DNA of 64,000 nt from Falsiruegeria mediterranea M17 (GCF_900302455.1 NZ_ONZG01000002.1:372001-436000), one strand, 5' to 3'; positions 7,953-18,598 are shown, numbered from the stretch's first letter. The notes: generated from the sequence alone by a model not told the origin. Translations and numbers: made by a program.

Positions 7953-8381
7953 ATGAGCTTGAAATACCTGCACGTCATGGTGCGCGTGAAAGACCTGGAA
8001 AAATCCATGGCATTTTATGAACTGCTGGGCCTGCGCGAAATCCGCCGTTACGAGAGTGAACAGGGCCGATTCACCCTGCTCTACCTCGCCGCGCCTGGTC
8101 AGGACGAAACCCCGCTCGAGCTGACCTACAACTGGGATGGTGACGACGAACTGCCCGCCGACAGCCGCCACTTTGGTCATCTGGCCTATGGCGTCGACGA
8201 CATCTATGGCATGTGCCAGATGCTGCAGGACAACGGCGTGGTCATCAACCGGCCGCCGCGCGATGGTCGCATGGCCTTTGTCCGCTCCCCTGACAATATC
8301 TCGATCGAGCTGCTGCAAAACGGCGAAGCCCTGGCCCCGGCCGAACCCTGGGTCAGCATGGACAGCACCGGTCACTGGTGA
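7953..8381 (+). CDS. gloA: Lactoylglutathione lyase (glyoxalase I)
   Basis: 142-residue vicinal-oxygen-chelate protein. It begins LKYLHVMVRVKDLEKSMAFY and has the second-half motif HFGHLAYGVDDIY and the end ISIELLQ; His6, Glu56 (ELTYNW), His73 region and Glu122 region fit the four metal ligands of glyoxalase I. The enzyme converts the methylglyoxal-glutathione hemithioacetal to lactoylglutathione. ATG 7953 follows ACGGAGACTGAC. The next gene starts within its stop codon. Confidence 0.88.
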   Translation: MSLKYLHVMVRVKDLEKSMAFYELLGLREIRRYESEQGRFTLLYLAAPGQDETPLELTYNWDGDDELPADSRHFGHLAYGVDDIYGMCQMLQDNGVVINRPPRDGRMAFVRSPDNISIELLQNGEALAPAEPWVSMDSTGHW

Positions 8382-9133
8382 TCAAGCACCTGCGCCTAGC
8401 CCTTACTCTTGCGGTGTCGCTGTGCAGCAGCATCGCAGGACCTGGCGAGGCGTCCGCCTGCAGGCAAGCGCTGGCTTTGGGTCTAGACGTTTCAGGTTCG
8501 GTAAGTCGGCAAGAATATCGCCTGCAAATCGAGGGACTCGCAGGCGCCTTGCAGGATTCAGAGGTCAAACGCGCCCTGCTTTCAACACCTGAACTGCCTG
8601 TTCACCTGATGGTCTTTGAGTGGAGTGCCCCTGAATTTCAGCGGGTTTTGCTGAACTGGACCCCTGTAGATTCCCCTCAAACCCTAGAACGGATCACACA
8701 AACCCTGGCCTTAACACGGCGCGCGCCTGCCCCACCGGGAACAGCTGTTGGCACCGCCATGCAATTTGGGGTTGCTCAATTTGCGCAAGTGCCCAGTTGT
8801 TGGAAGCACACCCTGGATCTGTCAGGGGACGGCCTGCACAACATGGGCCCGTCCCCGCACATCATCAAAGCCGGGCTTGATCAGTCCGCGATCACGATCA
8901 ACGGGCTTGTCATCGGCGCAGATACTCAGGACAGCACCGACACGCGCATGGCCCAGATCGGCGAACTGGTCGCCTATTTCCAAGCCCGCGTGATCCACGG
9001 CGCTGACGCCTTTGTGGAAACCGCATTGGGTTTCGAGGATTTTCAAGCCGCGATGACCCGCAAACTGTTGCGAGAATTGGCGGTTGTTGTGCTCTCCCAA
9101 AACCCGCCAAGCCATCGCAAACCAGCTCAATAG
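8378..9133 (+). CDS. DUF1194 von Willebrand factor A-like secreted protein
   Basis: 251 residues. A signal peptide (LALTLAVSLCSSIAGPGEASA) is followed by a VWA-like domain whose MIDAS motif DVSGS is at about residues 37-41 (LALGLDVSGSVSRQEY). Later motifs SGDGLHNMGP and ITINGLVIGAD complete the DUF1194 pattern. The function of this family is unknown; VWA folds mediate protein contacts through a metal ion. The start is GTG 8378, overlapping the gloA TGA (GTGA), so the two are probably co-translated. Its 3' end overlaps the convergent MarR gene by seven bases. Confidence 0.82.
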   Translation: MIKHLRLALTLAVSLCSSIAGPGEASACRQALALGLDVSGSVSRQEYRLQIEGLAGALQDSEVKRALLSTPELPVHLMVFEWSAPEFQRVLLNWTPVDSPQTLERITQTLALTRRAPAPPGTAVGTAMQFGVAQFAQVPSCWKHTLDLSGDGLHNMGPSPHIIKAGLDQSAITINGLVIGADTQDSTDTRMAQIGELVAYFQARVIHGADAFVETALGFEDFQAAMTRKLLRELAVVVLSQNPPSHRKPAQ

Positions 9134-9624
9134 ATGTATCGGATCTGATCGGTCCAATACCGCTCGACCCGCTTCAACGACCGGGTGATGTCCTCGATGC
9201 CCTCCGCGTCGATCACCGACCGCTCTTCCAGCCCCTCGGCATGGCGCAGGAACAGGTCCGTCACCACATCACGCACATCACGTCCCTTGGCCGTCAGACG
9301 CACCCGCACCGAGCGGCGGTCGATCTCGCACCGTTGGTGGTGCATATAGCCCATTTCGACCAACTTTTTCAGGTTATAGCTGACGTTGCTGCCTTGGTAA
9401 TAGCCACGGCTTTTCAGCTCGCCTGCCGTCACCTCATTGTCGCCGATATTGAAAAGCAACAGGGCCTGAACCGCATTGATTTCCAGCACGCCGACACGCT
9501 CGAATTCATCCTTGATGACGTCCAGCAGCAGACGGTGCAGACGTTCAACAAGCGCCAGCGTCTCAAGATAGCTGGTCATGAACCCTTTGGTGCCGGTCGG
9601 GGTAACTTGCATTTCCATACTCAT
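9127..9624 (-). CDS. ldtR: MarR-family regulator, LdtR-like
   Basis: 165-residue winged-helix regulator. The helix-turn-helix and wing region reads EINAVQALLLFNIGDNEVTAGELKS, then GSNVSYNLKKLVEMGY and DRRSVRVRLTAKGRDV, typical of MarR and specifically of LdtR, the alphaproteobacterial regulator that activates an L,D-transpeptidase gene and stress tolerance. No transpeptidase gene is in the window, so the symbol rests on sequence recognition. It is convergent with the DUF1194 gene and transcribed away from sdhE. Confidence 0.8.
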   Translation of the reverse strand: MSMEMQVTPTGTKGFMTSYLETLALVERLHRLLLDVIKDEFERVGVLEINAVQALLLFNIGDNEVTAGELKSRGYYQGSNVSYNLKKLVEMGYMHHQRCEIDRRSVRVRLTAKGRDVRDVVTDLFLRHAEGLEERSVIDAEGIEDITRSLKRVERYWTDQIRYIY

Positions 9625-9699
9625 CCGTCTCTCCGACTCGCTTTTCTTCAGTAGAAAATGCGCCCAAAAGCCGAAGAATCAGTTAAGCAGAAAACTGTG

Positions 9700-9960
9700 T
9701 TATTTTTGAAACGTTTGCGCGATATCCGCAATCAGGGTGCCATAGGGATCAGGCGTTTCGACCTGACCCGTGACCCATTGATAGAGATCCTGATCGTTTT
9801 CATGCAGCAGCGCCTCGTACAGATCCAGGCCTGCTGCATCCATGTCGTGCAGATTGTGATCCGCATAGGCTGTCAGGATGATGTCCATCTCTTTGATGCC
9901 CCGACGCATCGACCGCATCTTAAGCCGTTTGAGACGGTGTTCCAAAAGTTCAGCCATCAA
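9700..9960 (-). CDS. sdhE: FAD assembly factor SdhE
   Basis: 86-residue SdhE (DUF339) protein that attaches FAD covalently to succinate dehydrogenase SdhA. The family motif RGxxExD is present as RGIKEMD at residues 20-26, followed by the helical region with LYEALLHENDQDLYQWVTG. Length is normal. ATG 9960 overlaps the stop of the upstream XRE regulator gene by four bases (ATGA), so they form a two-gene unit. Confidence 0.92.
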   Translation of the reverse strand: MMAELLEHRLKRLKMRSMRRGIKEMDIILTAYADHNLHDMDAAGLDLYEALLHENDQDLYQWVTGQVETPDPYGTLIADIAQTFQK

Positions 9961-10346
9961 GGTTGCCCCAGCATCTGGCGCAGACGTTTTTCCAGACGTG
10001 CGGCGCGTTCTGCATTGGCGCGCATATCTGCCCGGATGGCGCGCAGTTCCATCACAACATCAGACAGACCCTCAATCGGCGTAACCTCTCCAGCGGGTTC
10101 TTCCATCCCCTCGCCTTCACCGGTCAACAGCCACATGATCGAGACATTGAGCAGCCCCGCCATCATCGACAGCTTGTTGGCGCGCGGCTCGGACAGATCC
10201 TGCTCCCAACCGGACACGGTGGCTTTTTTGACGCCCAAGCGGCGGGCCAGCTGCGCCTGCGTCATTCCTGCGGCTTCGCGAGCCCCTGCAACGCGGTCTC
10301 CAAAGGTTGCCGATTCCGGTCCAAACCAATCGTTGTCACTGCTCAT
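9957..10346 (-). CDS. XRE-family helix-turn-helix regulator
   Basis: 129 residues. The helix-turn-helix domain spans about residues 17-72: REAAGMTQAQLARRLGVKK then ATVSGWEQDLSEPRANKLSM and NVSIMWLLTGEG. The C-terminal half is a proline/glutamate linker and a helical tail (MELRAIRADMRANAERAARLEKRL) that may form a coiled coil for dimerisation. It is co-transcribed with sdhE and faces the aspartate aminotransferase gene across a 94-base gap. Its target is unknown; it may act on its own promoter in that gap. Confidence 0.85.
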   Translation of the reverse strand: MSSDNDWFGPESATFGDRVAGAREAAGMTQAQLARRLGVKKATVSGWEQDLSEPRANKLSMMAGLLNVSIMWLLTGEGEGMEEPAGEVTPIEGLSDVVMELRAIRADMRANAERAARLEKRLRQMLGQP

Positions 10347-10416
10347 CTGGGCTCTCCTGCCGCTCTATCTGTATATCACTTGATCGTCATTCGGGCGCAC
10401 CCTATGACAGGTTTGA

Positions 10417-11643
<1,227 letters not shown>

Positions 11644-11660
11644 AAGACAAAGGAACAGGC

Positions 11661-12062
11661 ATGGCCCCCGAGTTGCCCGAATACTACTTTCGCGTCCGCG
11701 ACAACGGCGCCTTTGTCTTTCGCGTGGACACCGAAAACCGGCAACGCCGGATCGAGATGGAGCAGATTGCCGTCGTCAACATCCGCAACGGCGAGATCAA
11801 GCCGCATGGCGGGCGTAAGCTGACCAAGGCGGACATGCGCGAGATCGAGCATTGGATGGAACATCGTATCGCGCTTTTGGCAGAGCGCGATATCGACGAC
11901 ATCTTTCGGGCTGTTGATTACCTGAACCAGGTGACGCACTGGTCGCACTCCAAGGCCAGCGACAAGCAATTGGAAGAGGTGACGGACGACCTGCTGCTGG
12001 CCATGCATGACCTCCGCTCGGTTCTGGTGCGCAAAAAGGCGGATCGACTTCTCAAGAAGTAG
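11661..12062 (+). CDS. Conserved hypothetical protein following aatA
   Basis: 133 residues, cytoplasmic by composition, no signal or membrane segment. The N-terminal half looks beta-rich (YYFRVRDNGAFVFRVD, RRIEMEQIAVVNIRNGEI); the C-terminal half is helical (MREIEHWMEHRIALLAER, LEEVTDDLLLAMHDLRSVL). I recognise no catalytic motif. A strong ribosome site AAAGGAACAGGC precedes ATG 11661, and the 17-base gap suggests co-transcription with aatA. Function unknown. Confidence 0.8.
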   Translation: MAPELPEYYFRVRDNGAFVFRVDTENRQRRIEMEQIAVVNIRNGEIKPHGGRKLTKADMREIEHWMEHRIALLAERDIDDIFRAVDYLNQVTHWSHSKASDKQLEEVTDDLLLAMHDLRSVLVRKKADRLLKK

Positions 12063-12077
12063 GCGAATTTGGGCGTG

Positions 12078-13014
12078 CTATGCGCCCCGCCCGACCAACC
12101 GTACACAGTTGCGGCCCGCCGCCTTGGCGTCATAAAGCGCGCGGTCGGCGGCATTCAACAGATCCTGCGGCAGGTTGCCGTGATCCGGATAGACGGCGAC
12201 CCCGATCGAGATTGTCACGCGCGGCAGCTCTTCTGCGCCGTAGCGGATGCGGGTGTCTTCGATACCTGCGCGCAACACCTCGGCCACCCCCATGGCAATG
12301 TCCGCGTCAACACATGGCAGAAGAACGGAAAACTCCTCTCCTCCGAAACGGCAGGGCGTCTCGCCATGCTGGAACAGCTCGTGCATTCGGTCTCCGATGG
12401 CGCGCAGCACCATATCGCCTGCATCATGTCCGTGATTGTCGTTGAACGCCTTGAATTTATCCGCATCAAACGACAGCACCGCAAAGCGTTGATCCTTGCG
12501 CGCGGCTGTCGCGTGCTCAGCGCGCATCGCTTCCAGAAAGTAACGCCGATTGTAGAGCCGCGTGAGCGGATCGCGTGTGCTCTGATCGTGCAGCTCGTCC
12601 CGTAACTTGACGTTGGCGATGGCCAGGCTGATGTGTTCGCCGCATTGCAGGGCGAAGTCGTATCCATCCTTGGCAACCTGCGCGTCCGTTCCCGGCGGAT
12701 AGGTCACATGCAACAAGCCCACCGTGTCGCCGTGGGCCACGATGGGAATGCACATGGCATCCTCTACGTCCGCCGTTGTCGGGTGGTCGTTTACATGGCC
12801 ACAGCGGAAGCTGATGCCGCGCGCATCGAACCGATAACCGCGTCCCCGCCGCAATGCCCAACAACTGTCCGGCGCGATATGGTCATGGGCCTGCCCCCCG
12901 CCCCACGCGCAGGCCCCATCCAGCACATCGCGGGAATTGGAGTAGATATAAAGCTCTCCCTGCGTTTCCGGCAGCATGCTGGTCATGAATTTGGCCACAA
13001 CGTCAAAGACGTTC
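12078..13014 (-). pseudogene. GAF-GGDEF diguanylate cyclase, 3' part of a frameshifted gene
   Basis: This frame encodes a GAF-like sensor domain (starts VFDVVAKFMTSMLPETQGEL) and a GGDEF domain with TRDPLTRLYNRRYFLEAM and an active-site loop CRFGGEEFSVLLP, i.e. GGEEF, which is catalytically competent for making cyclic di-GMP. The upstream continuation of this frame to 13229 is nonsense (Arg/Pro-rich), while the PAS-domain frame ends at 13003 after SCKTLSERL. Removing one C near 13011-13015 joins them as LSE-VFDVVAKF, restoring a normal PAS-coiled coil-GAF-GGDEF protein of about 500 residues. Either the gene is recently broken or the base is a sequencing error. Confidence 0.8.
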
Positions 13015-13581
13015 CGACAAGGTCTTGCAGCTTTGCAGCCATTCATCGAGATCCGCGAGCAACTTGGCCTCGGCCCGCCAGGCCTGCTCCTTGGCCAACA
13101 TCGACTTGGCCTTGGATTCCGCGATTTCCGCCTGTTGCTTGGCCACCGCCAGATCAGCTGCATCGCGGCGAAATTGCGTGACATCAGTAAACGTGACGAC
13201 GTAGCCATCATGGCGCAAGGGACGCGCAAAGGACGAGATCACCTTGCCTGATGGCATGTCCCGGTCAAAATGGAACGGTTGCCCGGTTTCAAACAACTCA
13301 AGCACCTCGGCCTTTCGCTCGGCCGTAATGACACCCTGGGCCACCGTGATGCTCAGAAACGTTTCACGCGTCATCCCCACCTGCAAGTCCCGAGGCCCCA
13401 GTTCAAGCACTTCGAAGATGCGTTCATTGTGCAGAACGCACACACCATCAGGGGACCAGACCAGGATACCCTGCTCCATCTGGTTGATCACATCCAGCAT
13501 CTGCTCTTGTTCGGTTGGCTCATAAGCCAGGGACCGGTCGACGGCTTGCCCTGCCTTCAGCTGTTTGTTGATCTCGCCCAC
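13003..13581 (-). pseudogene. PAS sensor part of the frameshifted diguanylate cyclase
   Basis: 192 residues from ATG 13581. A PAS domain (about residues 27-130) with ILVWSPDGVCVLHNERIFEVL and SFARPLRHDGYVVTFTDVT is followed by a long coiled coil (AADLAVAKQQAEIAESKAK) of the kind that links a sensor to its output. The frame stops at 13003, just after the coiled coil, eleven bases beyond the point where the GAF-GGDEF frame begins. If the frameshift is real the cell would make a PAS-only fragment without cyclase activity. Confidence 0.78.
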
Positions 13582-13718
13582 GCGGCATCCCCCAAAACTC
13601 CTGTTGGGAGCCTAGCGGCAAAACTTGTCCAAATGTTAAAGTCGCTGCACCCAAGTGCTTAAATCACTTGGCGTTTTTTCACTGTATTTTCTGAAGAATT
13701 GCCGTGAACGGGCGCGCT

Positions 13719-15086
13719 TTACCCCGTATGTGCCGCCCCGACCCGTTTGATCGAACGCCCCCAGAACCGCGCCATCAAAAGCACCGCGGCACAGGCAAGT
13801 CCAAGCACAAGTCCCAGCCACACGCCGATCCCTTCAAGCCCGAACACAAAGCCAAAGACATAGGATGCCGGGATCCCCACCGCCCAATAGCTGAGTGCGG
13901 CCATCACCATCGGAACTGCGGTATCCTGAACGCCGCGCAGCACGCCAAGCGCAATGGCCTGAACCCCGTCTACCAGCTGGAACAACGCGGCCATGCCAAG
14001 CAGCCCTGTGCCAATGGCCAGAATCGCCACCAGATCGGGCTCATCATCTTCGACGAACAATCCGATAAGTGGCTCGGCAAAGGTCAGGAACACCACCATC
14101 GAAATTGCCGATACGGCCAGCGACATCACGGTCACAACCACGGCCCCTTTGGCCATATGCGGCCGGTCCTGCCGACCAAATGCGTTGCCCGCCCGGATGG
14201 TCGCAGCGCTGCTTAGCCCCAGATGCACCATGAAGGTGGCCGAGGCGAGTTGCACTGCAATTCCGTGCGCGGCCAGCGGTACCGTGCCCAGCCAACCCAT
14301 CATCATGGCCGAGGCGCCGAACATCGACACCTCGGACAGGTTGGTCAGACCGATGGGCACGCCGATCTTGTACACCCTGCCGAACATCTCCCAATCGGGA
14401 CGCCAAAAGCGTTGGAACAAGGCATGCTGCGGCAGCACCTTGAGCGCATAGACAATCACCGCGATCAACGACACCACTTGTGTCACGACCGAGGCGATGC
14501 CCGCGCCGATGATTCCCAACTCAGGCGCGCCCCAGTTGCCGAAAATCAGGGCGTAATTCCCGATGGCGTTCACGATGGCGGCCAGAACGGTGATCCACAG
14601 CACGATCTGTGTGCGCTCCAACCCCGCCAGATACGACTTGAGCACCATGACCCAAAGCGCCGGGAACATGCCCCAGCCCGCGACCCGCAGATACTCTGCC
14701 GCCAACCCTGCCACGTCAGGCTTTTGTCCCAGCAGCAACAGGATTGGTTCGGACCACCACAGCATTCCCATGGCCATCAGGCCAAACATGGCAGTCTGCC
14801 ACAACCCCATGCGAGTCACTCGGCGGATCGACGTGTCATCGCCTTGGGCATCAGACGCCGCGACCAGTGGCATGATCGCCATGGCCAAGCCACCGCCGAC
14901 CATGAAGAGGATGAAGAAATAACTGCCCGCGAGCGTGACGGCCGCCAACTCCTCGACGCCGTACCAGCCCAACATGACGGTATCCGTCAGACCAATGGCA
15001 AACTGCGCCAGATGCCCACCAATGAGTGGCAAGCCCAGGATCGCGATCGCGCGGGCATGCCCGCCATATGTCATCATTTTGCTCAC
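13719..15086 (-). CDS. MATE-family multidrug efflux transporter
   Basis: 455 residues, about twelve transmembrane helices in two homologous halves, as in NorM-type MATE pumps. Typical segments are LIGGHLAQFAIGLTDTVMLG near the N-terminus, LGLSSAATIRAGNAFGRQD in the second half and LGVLRGVQDTAVPMVMAALSYWAVGIPASY. MATE pumps exchange Na+ or H+ for cationic drugs across the inner membrane. ATG 15086; transcribed alone and divergent from the DUF2461 gene. Substrate unknown. Confidence 0.9.
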   Translation of the reverse strand: MSKMMTYGGHARAIAILGLPLIGGHLAQFAIGLTDTVMLGWYGVEELAAVTLAGSYFFILFMVGGGLAMAIMPLVAASDAQGDDTSIRRVTRMGLWQTAMFGLMAMGMLWWSEPILLLLGQKPDVAGLAAEYLRVAGWGMFPALWVMVLKSYLAGLERTQIVLWITVLAAIVNAIGNYALIFGNWGAPELGIIGAGIASVVTQVVSLIAVIVYALKVLPQHALFQRFWRPDWEMFGRVYKIGVPIGLTNLSEVSMFGASAMMMGWLGTVPLAAHGIAVQLASATFMVHLGLSSAATIRAGNAFGRQDRPHMAKGAVVVTVMSLAVSAISMVVFLTFAEPLIGLFVEDDEPDLVAILAIGTGLLGMAALFQLVDGVQAIALGVLRGVQDTAVPMVMAALSYWAVGIPASYVFGFVFGLEGIGVWLGLVLGLACAAVLLMARFWGRSIKRVGAAHTG

Positions 15087-15188
15087 CAGACAGGCTTAGG
15101 GTTCGGGAATTGCACACGCAAGAGGCAGTCCGCACCTTTCCCGAAAATATCGTTGTGATACCTTGATCGCGACAGCAGGAGGTCGCTT

Positions 15189-15827
15189 ATGTCTGATCCG
15201 TTTTCCCAACTTATTCCCGAGGCACGTGCATTCCTGACAGACCTGTCGCAAAACAACTCTCGCGACTGGTTCAACGACAACAAACCCCGGTACGAGGCGC
15301 AGCTGAAAAAACCAGCGCTGCATCTGCTGGATCAGATCGCGGCGCAGGTGGGCGGCGGTGTCACCACCAAGCTCTTTCGCCCGCAACGCGACGTGCGGTT
15401 TTCCAAAGACAAGACACCCTACAACACCCACCTGCACATGCTGTGGATGATGCCCGGCAAAGGCACTCGGCCTGCGCTCTTTTTTGGGATCGGGCTTGAC
15501 TATGTCAGTGTCGGTGGCGGGATCATGGGGTTCGACAAAACGACACTCACAGATTGGCGCAGCAGCGTTGATGGGCCCACGGGGTCTGAATTGGCAGGTG
15601 TTATCAATGCATTGGTCGCACAAGGGTTTCGCCTGTCCGAACCCGAGCTGAATCGCGTTCCGACCCCATATGACAAAGAGCATCCACATGGGGATCTGCT
15701 GCGACGAAAGTCACTGACCCTGTGGAATGACCTGCCTGACACCCGGTTCGATGCCCCTACAGACGCAATCACCGAAACACTGAACAACCTTCGGCCTTTG
15801 TTCGACGTCTTGAACCGCGCGGTATAG
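15189..15827 (+). CDS. DUF2461 / TIGR02453 family protein
   Basis: 212 residues. The family pattern is clear: LIPEARAFLTDLSQNNSRDWF, then KPRYEAQLKKPALHLLDQIA, FRPQRDVRFSKDKTPYNTHL and a GGGIMGFDKTTL strand region. No enzymatic function is established for this widespread cytoplasmic family. AGCAGGAGGTCGCTT precedes ATG 15189. A bidirectional terminator separates it from the convergent ppk2. Confidence 0.85.
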   Translation: MSDPFSQLIPEARAFLTDLSQNNSRDWFNDNKPRYEAQLKKPALHLLDQIAAQVGGGVTTKLFRPQRDVRFSKDKTPYNTHLHMLWMMPGKGTRPALFFGIGLDYVSVGGGIMGFDKTTLTDWRSSVDGPTGSELAGVINALVAQGFRLSEPELNRVPTPYDKEHPHGDLLRRKSLTLWNDLPDTRFDAPTDAITETLNNLRPLFDVLNRAV

Positions 15828-15829
15828 CC

Positions 15830-15855
15830 AAACAGGCGACCGAAGCCGCCTGTTT
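15830..15855. terminator. Bidirectional terminator between DUF2461 gene and ppk2
   Basis: A perfect 9-bp stem (15830-15838 with 15847-15855) ending in AAA/TTT lies in the 39-base gap between two convergent genes, so it can serve both strands. Confidence 0.7.
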
Positions 15856-15866
15856 CGAGGGTCCTA

Positions 15867-16820
15867 TCACTTCTGCCGCTGATCCGGATGCAGCGCGGTG
15901 CCCAGGATGTGGTCCGAGCGTTGGATGACGTGATGCGCCTGCCCCACGATCAAGGGATCGGGCTGACCAACAACGTCGAGATCCTTGTCCGGATAATCCA
16001 ACGTTGACAGGAAATGGCGCATGCAGTTCAGCCGCGCGCGTTTCTTGTCGTTCGATTTGATGATGGTCCAGGGCGCGTCGGCGGTGTCGGTGTAAAAGAA
16101 CATCGCTTCTTTCGCCTCGGTATAGTCATCCCATTTGTCCAGCGACGCCTTGTCGATCGGGCTGAGCTTCCATTGCTTGAGCGGGTCGGTGGCGCGGGAA
16201 TCAAAGCGACGTCGCTGCTCGGGCCGGGTGACCGAGAACCAATATTTGTAGAACCGGATACCCGACCGCACCAGCATCCGTTCGAGCTCGGGTGCCTGGC
16301 GCATGAACTCCAGATACTCGGTCGGCTCGCAGAACCCCATCACCCGCTCGACACCCGCGCGGTTGTACCAGGAGCGGTCGTAGAACACCATTTCACCGGT
16401 CGTTGGCAGCTCTTGCACATAGCGCTGGAAGTACCATTGGCCCTTCTCCTCCCAAGAGGGTTTGTTCAACGCGACGACACGCGCCTGACGCGGGTTGAGG
16501 TGCTCCATAAACCGTTTGATGGTGCCACCTTTGCCTGCGGCATCACGACCTTCGAAGAGCAGAACAAAACGTTCCCCGGTTTCCTGCGCCCAATGCTGCA
16601 CCTTGAGCAGCTCTGCCTGAAGCTTGGCCTTTTCAGCCTCATACGCGCGGCGTGGCATCTTGCGCGCATAGGGATAATGGCCGCTTTCGAACGCCTTGCG
16701 GATCTTTTCCGCCTCGGACTCGACCGGCTTTTTGGGCGGTGTCTTCACCGTTTCCTGCGCCTTTGCGGTGATGGGTTCTGGGGTCTGTTTTGTTGTTTCA
16801 ATCGAAGTCACTGTCGCCAT
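15867..16820 (-). CDS. ppk2: Polyphosphate kinase 2
   Basis: 317 residues. PPK2 moves phosphate between polyphosphate and nucleoside di- or monophosphates. The Walker A-like motif GRDAAGKGG is at residues 91-99 and the Walker B/lid region FYDRSWYNRAGVERVMGFC at about 146-164; KSNDKKRARLN follows in the lid/base-binding part. The first ~45 residues form a Lys/Pro-rich, low-complexity extension (PEPITAKAQETVKTPPKKP) seen in alphaproteobacterial forms. Whether it prefers ADP, GDP or AMP cannot be read from sequence. Confidence 0.93.
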   Translation of the reverse strand: MATVTSIETTKQTPEPITAKAQETVKTPPKKPVESEAEKIRKAFESGHYPYARKMPRRAYEAEKAKLQAELLKVQHWAQETGERFVLLFEGRDAAGKGGTIKRFMEHLNPRQARVVALNKPSWEEKGQWYFQRYVQELPTTGEMVFYDRSWYNRAGVERVMGFCEPTEYLEFMRQAPELERMLVRSGIRFYKYWFSVTRPEQRRRFDSRATDPLKQWKLSPIDKASLDKWDDYTEAKEAMFFYTDTADAPWTIIKSNDKKRARLNCMRHFLSTLDYPDKDLDVVGQPDPLIVGQAHHVIQRSDHILGTALHPDQRQK

Positions 16821-17040
16821 AATTCGGTCCTTTGTTTTGTCCCCTTTCGCCTAGCAGACCGCCCTGATTTCTGCCTTGATCGGTGTCAAAGTTTGATCAA
16901 TCCCGCATGTTTTGCAGACAGGTATGTCGAGTAACCAGACGGATACGCACTGCAATTGACGAAAGGTCATTGCAAAGTATCGTTCCAAAGCTGTGCCAAG
17001 CCTGTTTCACTGGGTCATGAGCACCTGAAGGGAGGCCCCA

Positions 17041-17931
17041 ATGCGCAGCGAGTTCGCGGACCTGAACGGACAGACATTCTTTGTGCGCAGCTGGGGTGAT
17101 CCGTCCTTGCCGACATTGTTGATGCTGCATGGGTTTCCCGAATACGGCGGGGCCTGGGGGGATCTGGCGCCGCATCTATTGCAGCATTTTCACTGTGTTG
17201 CCCCGGATCAGCGTGGCTATGGTCAAAGCTGGGTGCCCGAGGGAGTCGAGAACTATGTGACCTCGGCCTTGATCAGCGACATGGTTGCCCTGATCGAACG
17301 CCTCGGCGCACCGGTGACGGTCATGGGGCATGACTGGGGCGCGGCGGTGGCTTATGGGCTGGCGATGTTCAAGCCCAAGCTGGTCGACCGGCTGATCATT
17401 GCCAATGGTGTACACCCGGTTCCGTTCCAGCGCGAGATGGCGGCAGGTGGCGCGCAATCGGAAGCGTCGCAGTACATCAACATGCTGCGCGCGCCAGAGT
17501 CCGCGGACGTCATGAGCGCCAATGATTATGCCGGGATCGAAAAGTTCTTTCGCCGTCATCTGGGCCAGGATTGGCTGGATGAGGCGACGCTGACCAAATA
17601 CAAGACCGAATGGGCGCGTCCCGGCCGGTTGAACGCCATGTTGAACTGGTACCGCGCCTCGCCCCTGCAAGTGGCCGCCCCGGGAAAACCGATAACGGAC
17701 CTGCCCGCCCTGCCCCTGGACCGTCTGCGCGTGCACTGCCCGCATCTGCTGCTTTGGGGGCCGGACGACAAGGCGTTGCTGCCACAATCGACCGAAGGGT
17801 TGGAAGACTTTGCCGCTGACCTGACACGGGTTACCATTCCAGACACAGACCATTGGCTGATCCATCAGGATCCGCAGGCGGTGGCGCAGGCCATTCTCGA
17901 CTGGATGCCCAACACTGGAGAGACATCATGA
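17041..17931 (+). CDS. Alpha/beta hydrolase, epoxide-hydrolase type
   Basis: 296 residues. The oxyanion motif HGFP is at about 30-33, the nucleophile elbow GHDWGAAVAYG (Asp at ~101) at 99-109, and the catalytic His in DTDHWLIHQDP near the C-terminus. An Asp nucleophile with following WGxxVA is typical of epoxide hydrolases and haloalkane dehalogenases. Its stop overlaps the start of a glutathione S-transferase-like gene, a pairing that fits detoxification of epoxides or electrophiles. GAGGCCCCA precedes the ATG. Confidence 0.85.
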   Translation: MRSEFADLNGQTFFVRSWGDPSLPTLLMLHGFPEYGGAWGDLAPHLLQHFHCVAPDQRGYGQSWVPEGVENYVTSALISDMVALIERLGAPVTVMGHDWGAAVAYGLAMFKPKLVDRLIIANGVHPVPFQREMAAGGAQSEASQYINMLRAPESADVMSANDYAGIEKFFRRHLGQDWLDEATLTKYKTEWARPGRLNAMLNWYRASPLQVAAPGKPITDLPALPLDRLRVHCPHLLLWGPDDKALLPQSTEGLEDFAADLTRVTIPDTDHWLIHQDPQAVAQAILDWMPNTGETS

Positions 17932-18539
17932 TCAAGGTTCATCATCTCAACCGTTCACGCTCGCTGCGCATCCTGTGGCTGCTCGAAGAGCTGGGGGTTG
18001 ATTATGAGGTCATCCGCTATGAACGGGACGCCAAAACCAACCTGGCCCCACCTGAGTTGCTGACAGTACATCCTTTGGGCAAATCGCCGGTGGTGGAGAT
18101 CGACGGGCAGATGGTGTCGGAATCGGCGGCCATCGTTGAAGTGCTCTGCGCGCTTTATGGCCCCCATCTGATACCGGATGCAGGCTCGCCGGAGCATTGG
18201 CATCATCTGGAGCTGATGCATTTCGCCGAAGGCTCGGTGATGACCCCGATCCTGTTGAATTTGTATGTCGGGATGCTGGGGGATGCGGGCGCTCCGCTGC
18301 ACCCGCGCATCCAGAACGAGCTGACCAACCACTTCGACTACATGGAAAGCGTCCTGCGCCCCTCGGGCCATTTTGTGCTGGATGATCTGTCAGCCGCCGA
18401 CATCATGTTGAGCTTTCCCGCCAGTATCGTTGGGCGCCTGGGTCGCAGCAGCGAATACCCGGGTCTCACAAGCTTTGCCCAGATGATCGAAGCCCGCCCG
18501 GCCTATGTTCGCGCATTGGAAGCAGGCGGCGGATCCTGA
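17928..18539 (+). CDS. Glutathione S-transferase family protein
   Basis: 203 residues. The N-terminal thioredoxin-like domain (IKVHHLNRSRSLRILWLLEE to about residue 80) contains the GSH-binding pattern KSPVVEIDGQMVSESAAIVE; a helical C-terminal domain follows. Ser11 in NRSRS could be the catalytic residue. ATG 17928 overlaps the hydrolase stop (ATGA). It probably conjugates glutathione to the hydrolase's substrate or product, which is inference from the pairing. Confidence 0.87.
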   Translation: MIKVHHLNRSRSLRILWLLEELGVDYEVIRYERDAKTNLAPPELLTVHPLGKSPVVEIDGQMVSESAAIVEVLCALYGPHLIPDAGSPEHWHHLELMHFAEGSVMTPILLNLYVGMLGDAGAPLHPRIQNELTNHFDYMESVLRPSGHFVLDDLSAADIMLSFPASIVGRLGRSSEYPGLTSFAQMIEARPAYVRALEAGGGS

Positions 18540-18598
18540 TCCGGAAGCGCTCCCGCCCCCGCTGCATGCCCTGACGGGCCCTGGCGGCGTTGGGCCAG

